A stretch of 5,494 nucleotides of DNA from Verrucomicrobiota bacterium (GTDB lineage: Bacteria; Verrucomicrobiota; Lentisphaeria; Oligosphaerales; JAFGRS01), in assembly GCA_019136035.1 (NCBI GenBank), contig JAGVUW010000060.1, forward strand, positions 1 through 5,494. The letters run 5' to 3'. The notes under the pieces were generated by a model. That model worked only from the letters and a program-made list of their open reading frames with translations. It was not told the origin of the DNA and searched no databases. This document shows positions 5,177 through 5,494 of this stretch, one piece after another. Both the position numbers and the translations under genes were made by a program. Each line of letters starts with the position of its first letter. Positions within the stretch are counted from its first letter, which is position 1.

Positions 5177-5401
5177 ATGCCCGAAACGCCGCCGGCCGGG
5201 GCCGCCATGCCGAGCGGCGCCGCCCGCGCGGCAGGCGCCGGCGGCGACCGCCGGGACGAGGGGGGAATGGCCGCACAGGCGATGGACGCAGGCAGCCACA
5301 GCGCCGCTCCGGACAAGAGCCGCCAGGACGGCGGGATCGACCGCCGCGACAGGGGCGTCGAGAACAGGTCGCAGCCACCTGGAGAATGCCGACAGCGATG
5401 A
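5177..5401 (+). CDS. Doubtful small open frame overlapping the PhoH start by ATGA
   Basis: An ATG at 5177 opens 74 codons that end at TGA 5399-5401, overlapping the PhoH start codon as ATGA, the arrangement often seen in translationally coupled genes. An AGGG sequence lies 8 bases before the ATG. The product is low-complexity and rich in Ala, Gly, Arg and Asp, and I recognise no family. Third codon positions are GC-rich but only modestly more so than the other positions. The Shine-Dalgarno would lie right at the predicted transcript start. It may simply be an open frame in a GC-rich leader. Confidence 0.2.
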   Translation: MPETPPAGAAMPSGAARAAGAGGDRRDEGGMAAQAMDAGSHSAAPDKSRQDGGIDRRDRGVENRSQPPGECRQR

Positions 5402-5494
5402 GTACGTCCCCCAAGATCTTCGTGCTCGACACCAATGTCATCCTCCACGACAGCAACTGCATCCGACAATTCCAGGAGAACGACGTCGTCATCC
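5398..5494 (+). CDS. PIN-domain PhoH-family protein, N-terminal fragment (runs off the right edge)
   Basis: The first 32 codons read KIFVLDTNVILHDSN followed by FQENDVVI. This is the typical opening of the PhoH-family proteins that carry an N-terminal PIN nuclease domain joined to a C-terminal P-loop ATPase/helicase domain. Asp11 in LDTN is the first PIN metal-binding acid. Such proteins are thought to act as RNA-degrading or RNA-unwinding enzymes in the cytoplasm. The ATPase half is beyond the window, so a stand-alone PIN protein cannot be excluded, but the LHDSN...FQEN pattern favours the fusion. An in-frame ATG at 5386 would add MPTA. GGAG at 5381 is too close to that codon and 13 bases from 5398, so the choice between the two starts is open; I prefer 5398. 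It is probably transcribed from the promoter at 5130-5158 and is functionally separate from the sugar genes. Confidence 0.82.
   Translation, partial: MSTSPKIFVLDTNVILHDSNCIRQFQENDVVI

Larger units (their letters stand above)
4920..5397. other. Divergent regulatory region between the aminotransferase and PhoH genes
   Basis: No confidently recognisable gene lies in these 478 bases. The left part holds the minus-strand aminotransferase leader, with a 10-bp-stem hairpin (5000-5028) and a promoter candidate with an internal dyad (5037-5064). The centre holds a 13-base dyad (5114-5126) immediately before a good plus-strand promoter (5130-5158). The right part (about 5165-5397) is a GC-rich leader of about 230 bases to the PhoH start. 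It contains only one marginal small open frame. Confidence 0.6.

Noticed and set aside
5035..5469. Minus-strand open frame covering the PhoH promoter and leader
   Set aside because: It is antisense to the PIN-domain start, has no ribosome binding site that I can see, and its translation shows no family motif.
1..5494. CRISPR array, tRNA or rRNA genes
   Set aside because: No regularly spaced repeats, cloverleaf patterns or conserved rRNA segments were seen. The only clear tandem repeat is the two-copy 22-bp duplication.

Overview
This is a GC-rich bacterial window (visibly about two-thirds G+C or more in the genes, lower in roughly the first 170 bases). It contains five protein-coding loci plus the first codons of an insertion-sequence transposase. 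The gene families and high GC are common in environmental bacteria of the Planctomycetes/Lentisphaerae/Kiritimatiellota type. These families are a DegT/StrS sugar aminotransferase, a xylose-isomerase-like TIM barrel, a cytoplasmic SGNH esterase, an alpha/beta hydrolase with a CDFKSWPGG block, and a PIN-PhoH protein. The phylum guess is inference from family content only and is weak.

Layout from left to right. Positions 1-69 (minus) hold the first 23 codons of an IS110-family transposase, preceded on its own strand by a strong Shine-Dalgarno and about 240 bases of non-coding DNA. In some IS110 elements such an end encodes the guide (bridge) RNA. Positions 317-1163 (minus) hold an alpha/beta hydrolase with an intact catalytic Ser/Asp/His set. 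A perfect 22-bp tandem duplication at 925-968 breaks its reading frame, and removing one copy restores a 274-residue protein. A divergent intergenic region (1164-1548) separates it from a plus-strand SGNH/GDSL hydrolase (1549-2583). That gene converges on a minus-strand two-gene unit across a hairpin terminator (2588-2617) whose T-tract serves the minus strand. The unit consists of a DegT/DnrJ/EryC1/StrS aminotransferase (3636-4919, promoter-proximal) and a sugar phosphate isomerase/epimerase-like protein (2661-3461, promoter-distal). A 174-base gap with GC-rich hairpins lies between them. From 4920 to 5397 a divergent regulatory region carries a minus-strand promoter candidate with a dyad in its spacer. 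It also carries a good sigma70-type promoter (5130-5158) pointing right, towards a PIN-domain PhoH-family gene (5398 to the window end, incomplete).

Functionally, the aminotransferase and the isomerase-like protein fit together as steps in amino-sugar or cyclitol metabolism. The two hydrolases could act on esterified carbohydrates, but the substrate of none of the four can be read from the sequence. PhoH is probably an unrelated neighbour. No rRNA, tRNA or CRISPR array was seen. The strongest unusual signals are the duplication-inactivated hydrolase and the IS110 end with its untranslated leader.
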